From assembly GCF_025567125.1 (NCBI RefSeq), contig NZ_JAOQJI010000015.1, positions 21,597 to 85,596 of the forward strand: a stretch of 64,000 bases of DNA, read 5' to 3'. The notes under the pieces are model-generated. The model saw only the letters and a program-made list of their open reading frames with translations. It did not search any database and was not told the DNA's origin. Positions 43,774 through 52,586 of the stretch are shown here, one piece after another. The translations under genes were made by a program, and so were the position numbers. Numbering within the stretch: position 1 is the stretch's first letter; each line of letters opens with the position of its first letter. The stretch is from Phocaeicola fibrisolvens. Lineage in GTDB: Bacteria > Bacteroidota > Bacteroidia > Bacteroidales > Bacteroidaceae.

Positions 43774-46056
43774 ATGTCGGAATTGGCCCCTCTTATCAGT
43801 GATTTGGCATTAATATTGATTAGTGCCGGAGTTATCACATTGATCTTTAAAAAATTAAAACAGCCCCTTGTGTTGGGATATATCGTAGCGGGTTTTGTAT
43901 GCAGTCCTCATTTCACGTTTACTCCTTCGGTGGCGGATGCCGACAATATCCAGACTTGGTCGGAGATTGGCGTGATTTTCTTGCTCTTTGCCTTGGGACT
44001 GGAGTTCAGCTTCAAGAAACTGATGAAGGTGGGGGGCTCGGCGGTTATTTCGGCTTGTACCATTATTTTCTGTATGATTATGGTCGGGATTTTCGTGGGA
44101 TGGCTGTTCGGCTGGAAGCAGATGGACTGTATCTATTTGGGAGGTATGCTGGCCATGTCGTCCACAACCATTATTTATAAGGCATTCGATGATTTGGGAT
44201 TGCGACAGCAACGCTTTGCGGGCTTGGTGCTCAGTATCCTGATTCTGGAAGATATCTTGGCTATCGTGTTGATGGTGATGTTGTCCACAATGGCGGTGAG
44301 CAAGAACTTTGAAGGCAGTGAGATGATTTACAGCATCGGCAAACTGGTGTTCTTCCTGATTCTGTGGTTTGTGGTGGGGATTTACCTCATCCCATTGTTC
44401 CTGAAGAAGTCCCGTAAGCTGATGAGTGATGAAACGTTGCTGATTGTGTCGTTGGCCTTGTGTTTCGGCATGGTGGTGCTGGCGGCAAGGGTGGGATTCT
44501 CTCCTGCTTTCGGGGCCTTTATCATGGGTTCTATTTTGGCCGAGACCATTGAATCGGAGCATATCGACAAGCTGGTGGCTCCGGTGAAAGACTTGTTTGG
44601 GGCCATCTTCTTTGTATCGGTCGGCATGATGGTCGACCCGAACATGATTGTGGAATATATCTGGCCGATTCTCGCTATTGTGGTGGCCATTCTGGTAGGA
44701 CAGACCATTTTCGGTACGGGAGGTGTGTTGCTGTCCGGTCAGCCGTTGAAGATTGCCATGCAGTGCGGATTCAGTCTGACGCAGATTGGTGAATTTGCAT
44801 TCATCATTGCCGCATTGGGTGTCAGTCTGCATGTCACGAGTCATTTCCTGTATCCGATTGTAGTGGCGGTATCCGTCATTACGACCTTCCTTACTCCGTA
44901 CATGATTCGTCTGTCGGGGCCTGCCTATACTTTCATAGACCGTCATTTGCCGGTGTTCTGGCGGCATTTGCTGGAACGCTACACGGCTGGTGTGCAACCG
45001 GTAAACCATCAGAATAACTGGAAGAATCTCCTGATATCTATCGTGCGTATCACTCTGATTTACCTGGTGCTTTCCGTAGCGATGGGGGTACTCTCTTTCA
45101 ATCTGTTCCTTCCGCTGCTGGTATCTGCTGCGGGGGATTTCTGGGGAAAGGTGGCAGGAGCCGTGGTGACGATTGCCTTGATTGCGCCTTTCCTGCGGGC
45201 CATGATTATGAAGAAAAACCATTCTATCGAGTTTAAAGCGTTGTGGGCGGACAGCCGTTTCAATCATGCTCCCTTGATATCCATTGTGTTGCTGCGTATT
45301 GTGTTGGCCGTGTTGTTTGTAATTTACATCATCAAACATCTGTTCCAGGCTTCCGTAGCACTGATGGCAGGTATCGCCATTTTGGTTGTATTGCTCATGA
45401 TTGCTTCCCGTTTCCTGAAAAAGCAGTCCATCGGGCTGGAACGTACGTTTGTGCAGAACTTACGTTCGAAAGAGATGCGTAAGGCGTATTTGGGAGAAAG
45501 CCAGCCGGAATATGCCGGGCGCTTGCTCGACAGAGACTTGCACTTGTCGGATTTTGTCATCCCGGCCGATTCGCTTTGGGGCGGGAAAACCTTGATGGAG
45601 CTGGACTTTGGAAAGAAATATGGGGTGCATGTGGCTTCCATCATCCGGGGAGCGCATCGGATTAATATTCCAGGCGGAGGGAATCGCATTTTCCCCAACG
45701 ACAAATTGCAGGTAATCGGTACCGATGAGCAGTTGTCCGCCTTTTCTTCCCAGCTGGAAAAGGTTGCAAAAGGACATACGGATGAGGATTTCGAGGAACA
45801 TGAAATGTACCTGAAGCAGTTTGTGGTATCGCGTAAATCGCCGTTCTGCGGACGTACCATCCGGGAAAGCGGTATCCGTAATAAATACCATTGTCTGGTT
45901 GTGGGAATCGAATCGGCAGATGACAGCAAGCTCCGGCAGCCGGAGGTTTCCTTCACCTTGCAGAAGGGCGATGTGGTATGGGTCGTAGGGGAGGAGGAAG
46001 ACCTGAAGACCTTGTTTGCGGTATCGGAAGTTCCTGAGCCTGAGATGGCGGAATGA
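43774..46056 (+). CDS. Kef-type cation:proton antiporter with RCK-C domains
   Basis: A 760-residue monovalent cation:proton antiporter-2 protein. The first ~400 residues form the exchanger (KLKQPLVLGYIVAGFVCSP, ALGLEFSFKKLMK, SILILEDILAIVLMVM, RVGFSPAFGAFIMGSILAE). Then come more helices and two TrkA-C/RCK-C domains (~590-660 and ~680-750; GRTIRESGIRNKYHCLVVGI) that regulate gating. No TrkA-N nucleotide domain is evident. It probably exchanges K+ or Na+ for H+. It is divergent from copA. Confidence 0.9.
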   Translation: MSELAPLISDLALILISAGVITLIFKKLKQPLVLGYIVAGFVCSPHFTFTPSVADADNIQTWSEIGVIFLLFALGLEFSFKKLMKVGGSAVISACTIIFCMIMVGIFVGWLFGWKQMDCIYLGGMLAMSSTTIIYKAFDDLGLRQQRFAGLVLSILILEDILAIVLMVMLSTMAVSKNFEGSEMIYSIGKLVFFLILWFVVGIYLIPLFLKKSRKLMSDETLLIVSLALCFGMVVLAARVGFSPAFGAFIMGSILAETIESEHIDKLVAPVKDLFGAIFFVSVGMMVDPNMIVEYIWPILAIVVAILVGQTIFGTGGVLLSGQPLKIAMQCGFSLTQIGEFAFIIAALGVSLHVTSHFLYPIVVAVSVITTFLTPYMIRLSGPAYTFIDRHLPVFWRHLLERYTAGVQPVNHQNNWKNLLISIVRITLIYLVLSVAMGVLSFNLFLPLLVSAAGDFWGKVAGAVVTIALIAPFLRAMIMKKNHSIEFKALWADSRFNHAPLISIVLLRIVLAVLFVIYIIKHLFQASVALMAGIAILVVLLMIASRFLKKQSIGLERTFVQNLRSKEMRKAYLGESQPEYAGRLLDRDLHLSDFVIPADSLWGGKTLMELDFGKKYGVHVASIIRGAHRINIPGGGNRIFPNDKLQVIGTDEQLSAFSSQLEKVAKGHTDEDFEEHEMYLKQFVVSRKSPFCGRTIRESGIRNKYHCLVVGIESADDSKLRQPEVSFTLQKGDVVWVVGEEEDLKTLFAVSEVPEPEMAE

Positions 46057-46069
46057 ATAGGAACGAAAA

Positions 46070-46128
46070 AGAAACGGGCTTTGCAAGATTGGAATATCTT
46101 ACGAAGCCCGATTCTTTTCTGAATGGTT
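46070..46128. terminator. Bidirectional terminator between antiporter and S4 genes
   Basis: CGGGCTTTG (46075-46083) pairs with CGAAGCCCG (46112-46120), and an inner AAGAT/ATCTT stem extends it. T-rich stretches lie on both strands. It serves two convergent genes. Confidence 0.65.
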
Positions 46129-46138
46129 TTTCTTTGCG

Positions 46139-46570
46139 TTATTCTTCTTCACTGTCTTCTTCCTCGTCGAAGTCGAAGTCAAAATCATCCATGTATTCCG
46201 GTGTGAAGAACTCGTCCAAATCTCTTCGTTCCTTTTTGGTAGGACGTCCGGTGCCTCTTGCGCGGTCTACGAAGCCGCTGATTTTGCTCATCTCCAACAG
46301 TTCATATTGGTCGGGTGTCGTGACGTTTTCCATCACATCAGGAACCAGTTTGGCCCCCACCCGTTTCTCGATGGCCTGCAACACCTTGAAGGAATAGGTA
46401 ACGGGTGGTTTTCTGACCTGTACCACATCCCCCGGTTTGACCGTCCGGGCTGGTTTGGCCTGCGCACCGTTGATGGAGATTCTTCCTTTTTTGCAGGCTT
46501 CGGCCGCAATCGTTCTTGTTTTAAAGATACGTGCGGCCCACATCCATTTATCTATTCTTGCTTCTGGCAT
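46139..46570 (-). CDS. S4 domain RNA-binding protein (Hsp15-like)
   Basis: A 143-residue protein with an N-terminal S4 RNA-binding domain (RIDKWMWAARIFKTRTIAAEACKKGRISINGAQAKPARTVKPGD) of the Hsp15/ribosome-rescue type, which recycles stalled 50S subunits in E. coli. A basic middle part and a very acidic tail (DDFDFDFDEEEDSEEE) follow; the acidic tail is longer than in E. coli. It lies 4 bp after pth in a translation operon (rplY-pth-S4). Confidence 0.9.
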   Translation of the reverse strand: MPEARIDKWMWAARIFKTRTIAAEACKKGRISINGAQAKPARTVKPGDVVQVRKPPVTYSFKVLQAIEKRVGAKLVPDVMENVTTPDQYELLEMSKISGFVDRARGTGRPTKKERRDLDEFFTPEYMDDFDFDFDEEEDSEEE

Positions 46571-46574
46571 GTGC

Positions 46575-47138
46575 TTATTTGTTGTTATACTGGTTCATGG
46601 TATTGTTCAGTCCGGCCAGGCAGAAACTTTTGATGATTTCCTGCGCCACTTCCAGGCGTTCCGGCATCAGTTTCATGGCTTCCTCGTCGAAATGTCCTAA
46701 TACGAAATCGATTTGTCCTCCTCTTGGAAAATCGTTGCCAATGCCAAAGCGAAGGCGGGCATAGTTTTGAGTCCCTAAGGTAGCGGCGATGTGTTTCAGG
46801 CCGTTGTGTCCGGCGTCACTTCCTTTTCCTTTTAGTCGCAACGTACCGAAGGGAAGGGCCAGGTCATCCACTACGATAAGCACATTTTCCAGAGGAATTT
46901 TCTCCTGTTGCATCCAGTAGCGTACAGCGTTTCCACTGAGGTTCATATAGGTGGACGGTTTGAGCAGGATTAACTGTTGTCCTTTTAACGACAGGTGTGC
47001 AGTGGCTCCATAACGTCCATCGCTAAAAACAATATTGGACGCCTTAGCTAAGGCGTCCAATACCATAAATCCTATATTATGACGGGTTTCGCGGTATTCT
47101 TCACCGATATTCCCCAGTCCAACAATCAAGTATTTCAT
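46575..47138 (-). CDS. pth: Peptidyl-tRNA hydrolase
   Basis: A 187-residue enzyme that cleaves peptidyl-tRNA released by stalled ribosomes. Conserved features are LIVGLGNIGEEYRETRHNIGFMVLD with the catalytic His, KPSTYMNLSG, LIVVDDLALPFGTLRLKGKGSDAGHNGLK and LRFGIGNDFP. Length is normal. It lies between rplY (32 bp upstream) and the S4 gene, an arrangement common in bacteria (rplY-pth). Confidence 0.97.
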   Translation of the reverse strand: MKYLIVGLGNIGEEYRETRHNIGFMVLDALAKASNIVFSDGRYGATAHLSLKGQQLILLKPSTYMNLSGNAVRYWMQQEKIPLENVLIVVDDLALPFGTLRLKGKGSDAGHNGLKHIAATLGTQNYARLRFGIGNDFPRGGQIDFVLGHFDEEAMKLMPERLEVAQEIIKSFCLAGLNNTMNQYNNK

Positions 47139-47170
47139 TGAAAGGATTTTTGAGTGTGTAGGTTACTGAA

Positions 47171-47767
47171 TTATTTACCAGCAGCAGCCTGAGCACCACG
47201 AGCGGCACGAGTCAATTTAACTGCGCAAACTACGGCTTCTTTTGCGTTCAGCAATTCCAGACCTTCGTAGTTCAATTCACCTACTTTGACAGTTTTACCC
47301 AATCCCAGCGGAGTTACGTCGATAACCAGACGTTCCGGAATGATGTTGTACAAAGCTTTCACTTTCAATTTACGAATCTGCAGAGCCAATTTACCACCGG
47401 CTTTCACACCTTCTGCCAAACCTTCCAGTTTTACAGGAACTTCCATTACGATAGGTTTGTTTTCATCAATCTGATAGAAGTCTACGTGCAGAATCTTGTC
47501 TGTTACAGGGTGGAACTGGATATCTTTCATGATGGCATTTACAACCTTACCATCGATGTTCAAGTCTACTACATAGATATGCGGTGTGTATACCAAATTT
47601 CGCAAGCCTTCTGTCGGAACAGTAAAGTGAGTAGCAACTTGGTTGCCGTTTTCATCTTTCTGGATTCCGTACAATACGCAAGGAACACCATTTTCTTTAC
47701 GAAGTTCACGAGTGGCTTTCTTACCAGTTTCAGTTCTCAAAGAACCTTTGATTTCAATTGATTTCAT
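47171..47767 (-). CDS. rplY: 50S ribosomal protein L25/Ctc
   Basis: A 198-residue long-form L25 (CTC type) that binds 5S rRNA. The N-terminal L25 domain is clear (IEIKGSLRTETGKKATRELRKENGVPCVLYG). The second beta-rich TL5/CTC domain carries PVKLEGLAEGVKAGGKLALQIRKLKV and is followed by an Ala-rich tail. It is first in the rplY-pth-S4 operon. Codon use is that of a highly expressed gene. Confidence 0.97.
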   Translation of the reverse strand: MKSIEIKGSLRTETGKKATRELRKENGVPCVLYGIQKDENGNQVATHFTVPTEGLRNLVYTPHIYVVDLNIDGKVVNAIMKDIQFHPVTDKILHVDFYQIDENKPIVMEVPVKLEGLAEGVKAGGKLALQIRKLKVKALYNIIPERLVIDVTPLGLGKTVKVGELNYEGLELLNAKEAVVCAVKLTRAARGAQAAAGK

Positions 47768-47956
47768 TTTCTAAAAAAATTTGTGTTACTCTAAATTAAG
47801 TTGATTTTCTTTGCTTAATTCGCCATCACACGATGTGGTATATCACACGATGAGCTTGAAAAAGCGGCGCAAAGGTATGTATTTTTTTTTGATATTCCAA
47901 AATTCCCCTCAATAAAATCCTGTGATTCAGCTGTAAATTGATTCGCTGAACCTTTT

Positions 47957-48331
47957 TTAGAAGTCAATGTCGATTTTGATTTCTCCCGATTGCTGTGGCT
48001 CCTCTTCAGTTTTTGGCGTTTCTGCATGGTCTTCAGCGGTCAGCTCGCCTTGCTCATGTCCAATAAAGTCGATAGCTTGCTGCAGACCGTGCATGAACTT
48101 TTCAAAATCTTCTTTATATAAGAATATTTTGTGCTTTTCAAAATTCACCTGAGGGTCGTCTTTGTCAAGCGAAACCACTTTCTTGCTTTCTGTGATAGCA
48201 ATGAACATTTCTTCCTTCCGGTTTTTCTTTACATCCAGATAGTAAATTCGCTTTCCTGCCTTAATCGCTTTGGAAAATACGATTTCTTTGTCGTTTTCAA
48301 TAGTTGTACTTTTCTTTTTCAGTTCTTCCAT
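47957..48331 (-). CDS. DUF3276 (PUR-alpha-like) family protein
   Basis: A 124-residue protein with a single PUR repeat (VFSKAIKAGKRIYYLDVKKNRKEEMFIAITESKK) known from Bacteroidetes and spirochaete nucleic-acid-binding proteins. It has a polar acidic C-terminal tail ending EIKIDIDF. The family binds single-stranded DNA or RNA; the role in this phylum is not settled. It is monocistronic and divergent from nusB. Confidence 0.88.
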   Translation of the reverse strand: MEELKKKSTTIENDKEIVFSKAIKAGKRIYYLDVKKNRKEEMFIAITESKKVVSLDKDDPQVNFEKHKIFLYKEDFEKFMHGLQQAIDFIGHEQGELTAEDHAETPKTEEEPQQSGEIKIDIDF

Positions 48332-48472
48332 AACTCACTGTTACTAATAAAAATGCGTTCAAATTTGAATATTTTTTTGCAATGTGGCAAGAGAGAATGA
48401 AGAAAAAATATCGAATCTCTGAAAAAAAGAAAAAATATGGTACTTCATGGTGGGCTGTAAAAGAAAATTACT

Positions 48473-48480
48473 TATTTTTG
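48473..48480 (+). promoter_or_regulatory. -7 box of the nusB operon
   Basis: TATTTTTG matches TAnnTTTG and lies 32 bp before the nusB ATG. No strong -33 box is seen. Confidence 0.4.
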
Positions 48481-48512
48481 CACACCTAAAAATGTAGTTT
48501 TGTTTATATATT

Positions 48513-49439
48513 ATGATCAACAGAGTTCTTATTCGTCTGAAGATAGTTCAGATAATTTATGCGTATTATCAGAACGGCGGTAAAAATTTGGATACTGCAG
48601 AAAAAGAGTTGTTCTTCAGTTTATCCAAAGCGTATGATTTGTATAACTATCTTTTGCTTTTAATGGTAGAAGTAACCCGGTATGCCAACAAGCGGTTGGA
48701 TGCTGCGAAAAATAAATTGGTTCCTACCAAGGAAGATTTGTCTCCCAACATGAAATTTGTAGAAAACCGTTTCATTGCACAGTTGGAAGTGAATAAACAA
48801 TTGAATGCTTTTGCTGCTTCCCAAAAGAAAACGTGGGAAAATGAAGGTGACTTTATTAAAAACTTGTGTGAGCAAATCATGCAGAGTGACATATATAAAG
48901 AATATATGGCAAGTGAAACATCGTCTTATGATGAAGACCGTGAGTTGTGGAGAAAAGTTTATAAGAAGATTATTTTTAATAATGCAGCTCTAGATGAAGT
49001 ATTGGAAGATCAGAGCTTGTATTGGAATGATGACAAGGAAATCGTGGATACTTTTGTCTTGAAGACTATCAAGCGTTTTGATCCGAAGAATGGAGAAAAA
49101 CAGGAACTTCTTCCTGAATTTAAGGATGAGGAAGATCAGGATTTTGCCCGTCGTTTGTTCCGCCGCTCTATTTTGAATGCGGATTATTATCGTCATTTGA
49201 TTAGTGAGAACTCAAAGAACTGGGATTTGGATCGTGTGGCATTAATGGATGTAATTATTATGCAGATTGCTTTGGCTGAAATTCTCAGTTTTCCGAATAT
49301 TCCGGTGAATGTGTCTTTGAATGAGTATGTGGAAATAGCGAAGTTGTATAGTACTCCGAAGAGTGGAGGATTCATCAATGGTACACTGGATGGGATTGTT
49401 AATCAATTAAAAAAGGAAAATAAGCTGACTAAAAACTGA
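48513..49439 (+). CDS. nusB: Transcription antitermination protein NusB
   Basis: A 308-residue protein, about twice the E. coli NusB length. The extra N-terminal half (~1-180) is typical of Bacteroidetes NusB. The C-terminal half has the NusB helical core (FARRLFRRSILNADYYRHLI, RVALMDVIIMQIALAEILSF, VSLNEYVEIAKLYSTPKSGGFINGTLDGIV). It acts with NusE in rRNA antitermination. It heads an operon with yajC, ybbR-like and coaE genes. Confidence 0.94.
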   Translation: MINRVLIRLKIVQIIYAYYQNGGKNLDTAEKELFFSLSKAYDLYNYLLLLMVEVTRYANKRLDAAKNKLVPTKEDLSPNMKFVENRFIAQLEVNKQLNAFAASQKKTWENEGDFIKNLCEQIMQSDIYKEYMASETSSYDEDRELWRKVYKKIIFNNAALDEVLEDQSLYWNDDKEIVDTFVLKTIKRFDPKNGEKQELLPEFKDEEDQDFARRLFRRSILNADYYRHLISENSKNWDLDRVALMDVIIMQIALAEILSFPNIPVNVSLNEYVEIAKLYSTPKSGGFINGTLDGIVNQLKKENKLTKN

Positions 49440-49480
49440 TATATTTGTCAGACTATTATTAATCTAAACCGAGAAAACGT

Positions 49481-49789
49481 ATGAATTTGTTAGCTGTCGT
49501 ATTACAGGCTCAAGGAGGAGCAGATTACTCTTTCCTTATTATGATGGTGGCGATTTTCGCCATTATGTACTTCTTTATGATTCGTCCTCAGAACAAGAAG
49601 CAGAAAGAAATTGCCAAGTTCCGTAAAAACCTGGAAGTAGGCCAATCTGTAGTGACTGCAGGAGGTATCTATGGAAAAATAAAGGAAGTAGAAGACAATA
49701 CAGTTGTAGTTGAAATAGCTGCTGGTGTAAAAATTAAAGTAGATAAAAACTCTATTTATGCGGATGCACAGGCTCAGCCTGCGAAATAA
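49481..49789 (+). CDS. yajC: Preprotein translocase subunit YajC
   Basis: A 102-residue single-pass inner-membrane protein, accessory to SecDF. One N-terminal helix (FLIMMVAIFAIMYFFMIRPQNKKQKE) carries the family signature MIRPQNKKQKE, followed by the YajC cytosolic fold (LEVGQSVVTAGGIYGKIKEV). It lies 41 bp after nusB. Confidence 0.96.
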   Translation: MNLLAVVLQAQGGADYSFLIMMVAIFAIMYFFMIRPQNKKQKEIAKFRKNLEVGQSVVTAGGIYGKIKEVEDNTVVVEIAAGVKIKVDKNSIYADAQAQPAK

Positions 49790-49797
49790 TTGTCATT

Positions 49798-50844
49798 ATG
49801 GCTATGTTCGATGGAAAGAACATAAAGAGATATTACTTGATTATCATTCGTAAAATCAGGAATTTCCTGCTCAGTGAAAAGAGCAGGGAATTCCTGATTT
49901 TTCTGTTTTTTGTTTTTGTGTCATTGTGCTTTTGGTTCTTACAAACAATGAATGATGTGTATCAAACAGAATTCAAGATTCCGGTGCGGTTGAAGAATGT
50001 ACCGAAGGAAGTAGTGATGACCTCAGAACTTCCGAATGAAATTAAGGTAAAGGTAGAAGATCGAGGTACGGTCTTGTTGAATTACATGTTGGGAAAAACT
50101 TTTTTTCCGCTGACTTTCAATTTTGAGGATTATCAAGATAAAGGTTCTTACGTACGTATTCCGCAGACAGAGGTCGTAAAGAAGGTGACAGCCCAGTTGA
50201 ATAATTCTACTCAGCTTCTGTCTGTACGTCCTGACACGTTGGATTATATTTACTCGAAAGGAGTTGCAAAGAAAGTTCCTGTAGCTGTGGGAGGAGAGGT
50301 CTCAGCGGGGCGGCAGTATTATGTGTCGGAGATGAAAGTGTCTCCGGATTCTGTCGTTGTGTATGCTCCTCCAGGAGTGCTGAATTCTATCTTGACGGCT
50401 TACACCCAACCATTTCATTGGACTAATGTGACCGATACTCTTAAGAAACATATTAATTTGCAAAAACTTCATGGTGTGAAGTTTGTACCTTCATCGGTAG
50501 ATGTGACTGCTTGTGTGGATATGTATTCTGAAAAGACATTGGAAGTACCAGTTGTTGGAATCGATTTTCCTAAAGGGAAAGTGTTGCGAACTTTTCCTTC
50601 TAAAGTACAAGTGGTTTTTCAGGTAGGATTGAAAAATTTTAAGTCGGTGAAGGCGCATGATTTTCTTGTGGGAGTATCCTATAGTGATGTGGTGAATAAT
50701 AAATCTGAGAAATTGCAACTTACTTTAAAACGGTATCCGGATGTGGTTACTCATATTCGCATAAGCCCTTTATCAGTGGATTATCTGATAGAACAGCAAA
50801 CCGTGGAAAAGGCGGTAAAAAATGGGGATGTAGCGGATGATTAA
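49798..50844 (+). CDS. YbbR-like domain protein
   Basis: A 348-residue protein with a cytosolic N-terminus, one transmembrane helix (~35-55, FLIFLFFVFVSLCFWFL) and a large extracytoplasmic part made of YbbR-like beta domains (KIPVRLKNVPKEVV; VPVVGIDFPKGKVLRTFPSKVQVVF). YbbR proteins regulate diadenylate cyclase in Firmicutes, but no such cyclase gene is adjacent, so the role here is open. It starts 8 bp after yajC and overlaps coaE by 8 bp. Confidence 0.88.
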   Translation: MAMFDGKNIKRYYLIIIRKIRNFLLSEKSREFLIFLFFVFVSLCFWFLQTMNDVYQTEFKIPVRLKNVPKEVVMTSELPNEIKVKVEDRGTVLLNYMLGKTFFPLTFNFEDYQDKGSYVRIPQTEVVKKVTAQLNNSTQLLSVRPDTLDYIYSKGVAKKVPVAVGGEVSAGRQYYVSEMKVSPDSVVVYAPPGVLNSILTAYTQPFHWTNVTDTLKKHINLQKLHGVKFVPSSVDVTACVDMYSEKTLEVPVVGIDFPKGKVLRTFPSKVQVVFQVGLKNFKSVKAHDFLVGVSYSDVVNNKSEKLQLTLKRYPDVVTHIRISPLSVDYLIEQQTVEKAVKNGDVADD

Positions 50845-51442
50845 AATTGGAATTACCGGAGGAATTGGCAGTGGAAAATCATACATAGCCCATCTGTTAG
50901 AGAAGAAAGGAATACCATTGTATGATACTGACCGGGAAGCTAAACGGCTGACTGTAACACACCCTCGGATACGGAAGGAACTTTCGGCTTTGTTGGGCAC
51001 GGAGGTTTATCAAGCGGATGGAACCTTGAATAAGTCTTTGGTAGCCAACTACCTGTTTTCTTCTCCAAAGCATGCCGGGCACATCAATCAAATTATCCAT
51101 CCATGTGTGTATGAGGATTTTCAATCGTGGGCCAATCGGCAGGCGAAAGTAGGGGCAGAGGTGGTGATGATGGAAAGCGCCATTTTGTTTGAGTCGGGTT
51201 TTCAGAAAGCGGTAGATTATGTAGTGATGGTGTATGCTCCTTTGGATTTGCGCATAAAGCGGGCCATGTTTCGTGATTCGGCATCCGAAGAGCAGATTAA
51301 AGCTCGCATTGCCGCACAGATGGACGACGAGGAAAAGAAAAGGAGAGCCGATTATGTTCTCTTTAATGATGAAAAAATGTCGTTGGAGATGCAGATTGCT
51401 GCATTGGAAGCATGGCTTGCCAGTAGAAAAACGGGCAGATAG
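50837..51442 (+). CDS. coaE: Dephospho-CoA kinase
   Basis: A 201-residue enzyme for the last step of coenzyme A synthesis. P-loop IGITGGIGSGKSYIAHLLE at the N-terminus, YDTDREAKRL substrate site, MMESAILFESGF and the DLRIKRAMFRD lid region. Length is normal. Its start overlaps the YbbR-like gene, indicating coupled translation. Confidence 0.97.
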   Translation: MIKIGITGGIGSGKSYIAHLLEKKGIPLYDTDREAKRLTVTHPRIRKELSALLGTEVYQADGTLNKSLVANYLFSSPKHAGHINQIIHPCVYEDFQSWANRQAKVGAEVVMMESAILFESGFQKAVDYVVMVYAPLDLRIKRAMFRDSASEEQIKARIAAQMDDEEKKRRADYVLFNDEKMSLEMQIAALEAWLASRKTGR

Positions 51443-51508
51443 TTTGTGTATGTCATTCGTCCGTTGTATTTTTGTCACTTGTAATTAATTTTAATCATAT
51501 AGGAAAAA

Positions 51509-51922
51509 ATGTTGAAAACTATTTTAGCTATTGCAGGGAAACCTGGTTTGTATAAACTGATTTCTCAGGCAAAAAATATGCTGATTGTGGAAACCGTCAG
51601 TGCAGAAAAGAAAAGAGTTCCAGTTTATGCCAGCGATAAAGTAATTTCATTGGGCGATATCGCAATGTATACGGATGCAGAGGAAGTGCCTCTGAGTGAA
51701 GTGCTGGAATCTGTCAAGAAAAAAGAAAACGGTAACGTGACCGCGTTGGACTACAAGAAAGCCTCTGCAGAAGAGTTGCATGCATTTATGGCGGAAGTGT
51801 TGCCGAATTACGACCGCGACCGTGTACATACCAGCGACATCAAGAAACTGATTCAGTGGTATAACCTGCTGGTTTCAAACGGAGAAACTGATTTTGTAGA
51901 AACAGAAAAAGCGGCCGAATAA
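51509..51922 (+). CDS. DUF5606 family protein
   Basis: A 137-residue soluble protein of the Bacteroidetes DUF5606 family (MLKTILAIAGKPGLYKLISQ, ASDKVISLGDIAMYTDAEEVPL, VLPNYDRDRVHTSDIKKLIQWYN). The N-terminus looks like an Sm-like or SH3 barrel. Function is unknown. It lies 66 bp after coaE, in the same direction, with a strong terminator after it. Confidence 0.85.
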   Translation: MLKTILAIAGKPGLYKLISQAKNMLIVETVSAEKKRVPVYASDKVISLGDIAMYTDAEEVPLSEVLESVKKKENGNVTALDYKKASAEELHAFMAEVLPNYDRDRVHTSDIKKLIQWYNLLVSNGETDFVETEKAAE

Positions 51923-51960
51923 ACGAAATACGTACGGTTAGCGTACGGTGAGAAGAAAGT

Positions 51961-52032
51961 AAACTGTCTCAGGACAAACGGATGCGTTGTTCCGGCTACG
52001 GAGTGCGGCATTTGTCCTAAGACAGTTTTTTT
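51961..52032 (+). terminator. Long-stem terminator before the cobalamin operon
   Basis: An 18-bp stem with one mismatch (51961-51978 against 52011-52028) encloses a 32-nt GC-rich loop and ends in TTTTTTT. It ends only 41 bp before cobU. No cobalamin riboswitch elements were found here. Confidence 0.75.
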
Positions 52033-52073
52033 ATTATATAACCACGGAAGCCTCAAACGACGGTAAGGAAGAA

Positions 52074-52583
52074 ATGAAAAAGATTATATTGATTACAGGT
52101 GGTGAGCGGTCGGGAAAGAGCAGTTATGCCGAACGGCTGGCTCATGAACTGACGGCATCGCCGGTGTACATTGCTACGGCGAAAATCTGGGACGAGAAAT
52201 TCCGGAAGCGGGTGGAGCGGCATCAGCAGAACCGGGGTCCGGAATGGACGAACATCGAGGAAGAAAAGGAGCTGAGCCGTCACGACATCACCGGCCGGGT
52301 GGCCGTAATCGACTGTGTGACGCTTTGGTGTACAAACTATTTTGTGGAGCTGCAGGATGTAACCTTGGCCTTGGAGGCCTTGAAGCGGGAATTCGACCGC
52401 TTTACCGCACAGGAGGCGACGTTTATCTTTGTGACCAATGAGATTGGGATGGGAGGCGTTTCCCCCAATGAAGTACAGCGCCGATTTACCGACCTGCAGG
52501 GTTGGATGAATCAGTACATCGCTTCCAAAGCCGACCAAGTAGTTCTGATGGTTTCTGGTATTCCGCTTAAAGTGAAAGGATAA
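52074..52583 (+). CDS. cobU: Adenosylcobinamide kinase / guanylyltransferase
   Basis: A 169-residue bifunctional enzyme that phosphorylates adenosylcobinamide and transfers GMP to it. P-loop LITGGERSGKSSYAERLA near the N-terminus, the AKIWDEKFRKRVERHQQNR segment with the guanylylated His, VIDCVTLWCTN and VTNEIGMGGVSP are all in place. I use ATG 52074, which has AAGGAAG just upstream; the frame extends upstream only through the terminator. First gene of the cob cluster; cobT follows 3 bp later. Confidence 0.96.
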   Translation: MKKIILITGGERSGKSSYAERLAHELTASPVYIATAKIWDEKFRKRVERHQQNRGPEWTNIEEEKELSRHDITGRVAVIDCVTLWCTNYFVELQDVTLALEALKREFDRFTAQEATFIFVTNEIGMGGVSPNEVQRRFTDLQGWMNQYIASKADQVVLMVSGIPLKVKG

Positions 52584-52586
52584 ATC

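Noticed and set aside
43855..45339. 494-codon frame opposite the Kef-type antiporter
   Set aside because: It is very rich in His/Gln/Arg, the typical antisense shadow of a high-GC membrane-protein gene.
51961..52073. Cobalamin riboswitch before cobU
   Set aside because: The region is a long-stem terminator; no B12-box-like sequences or the multi-helix layout were found.
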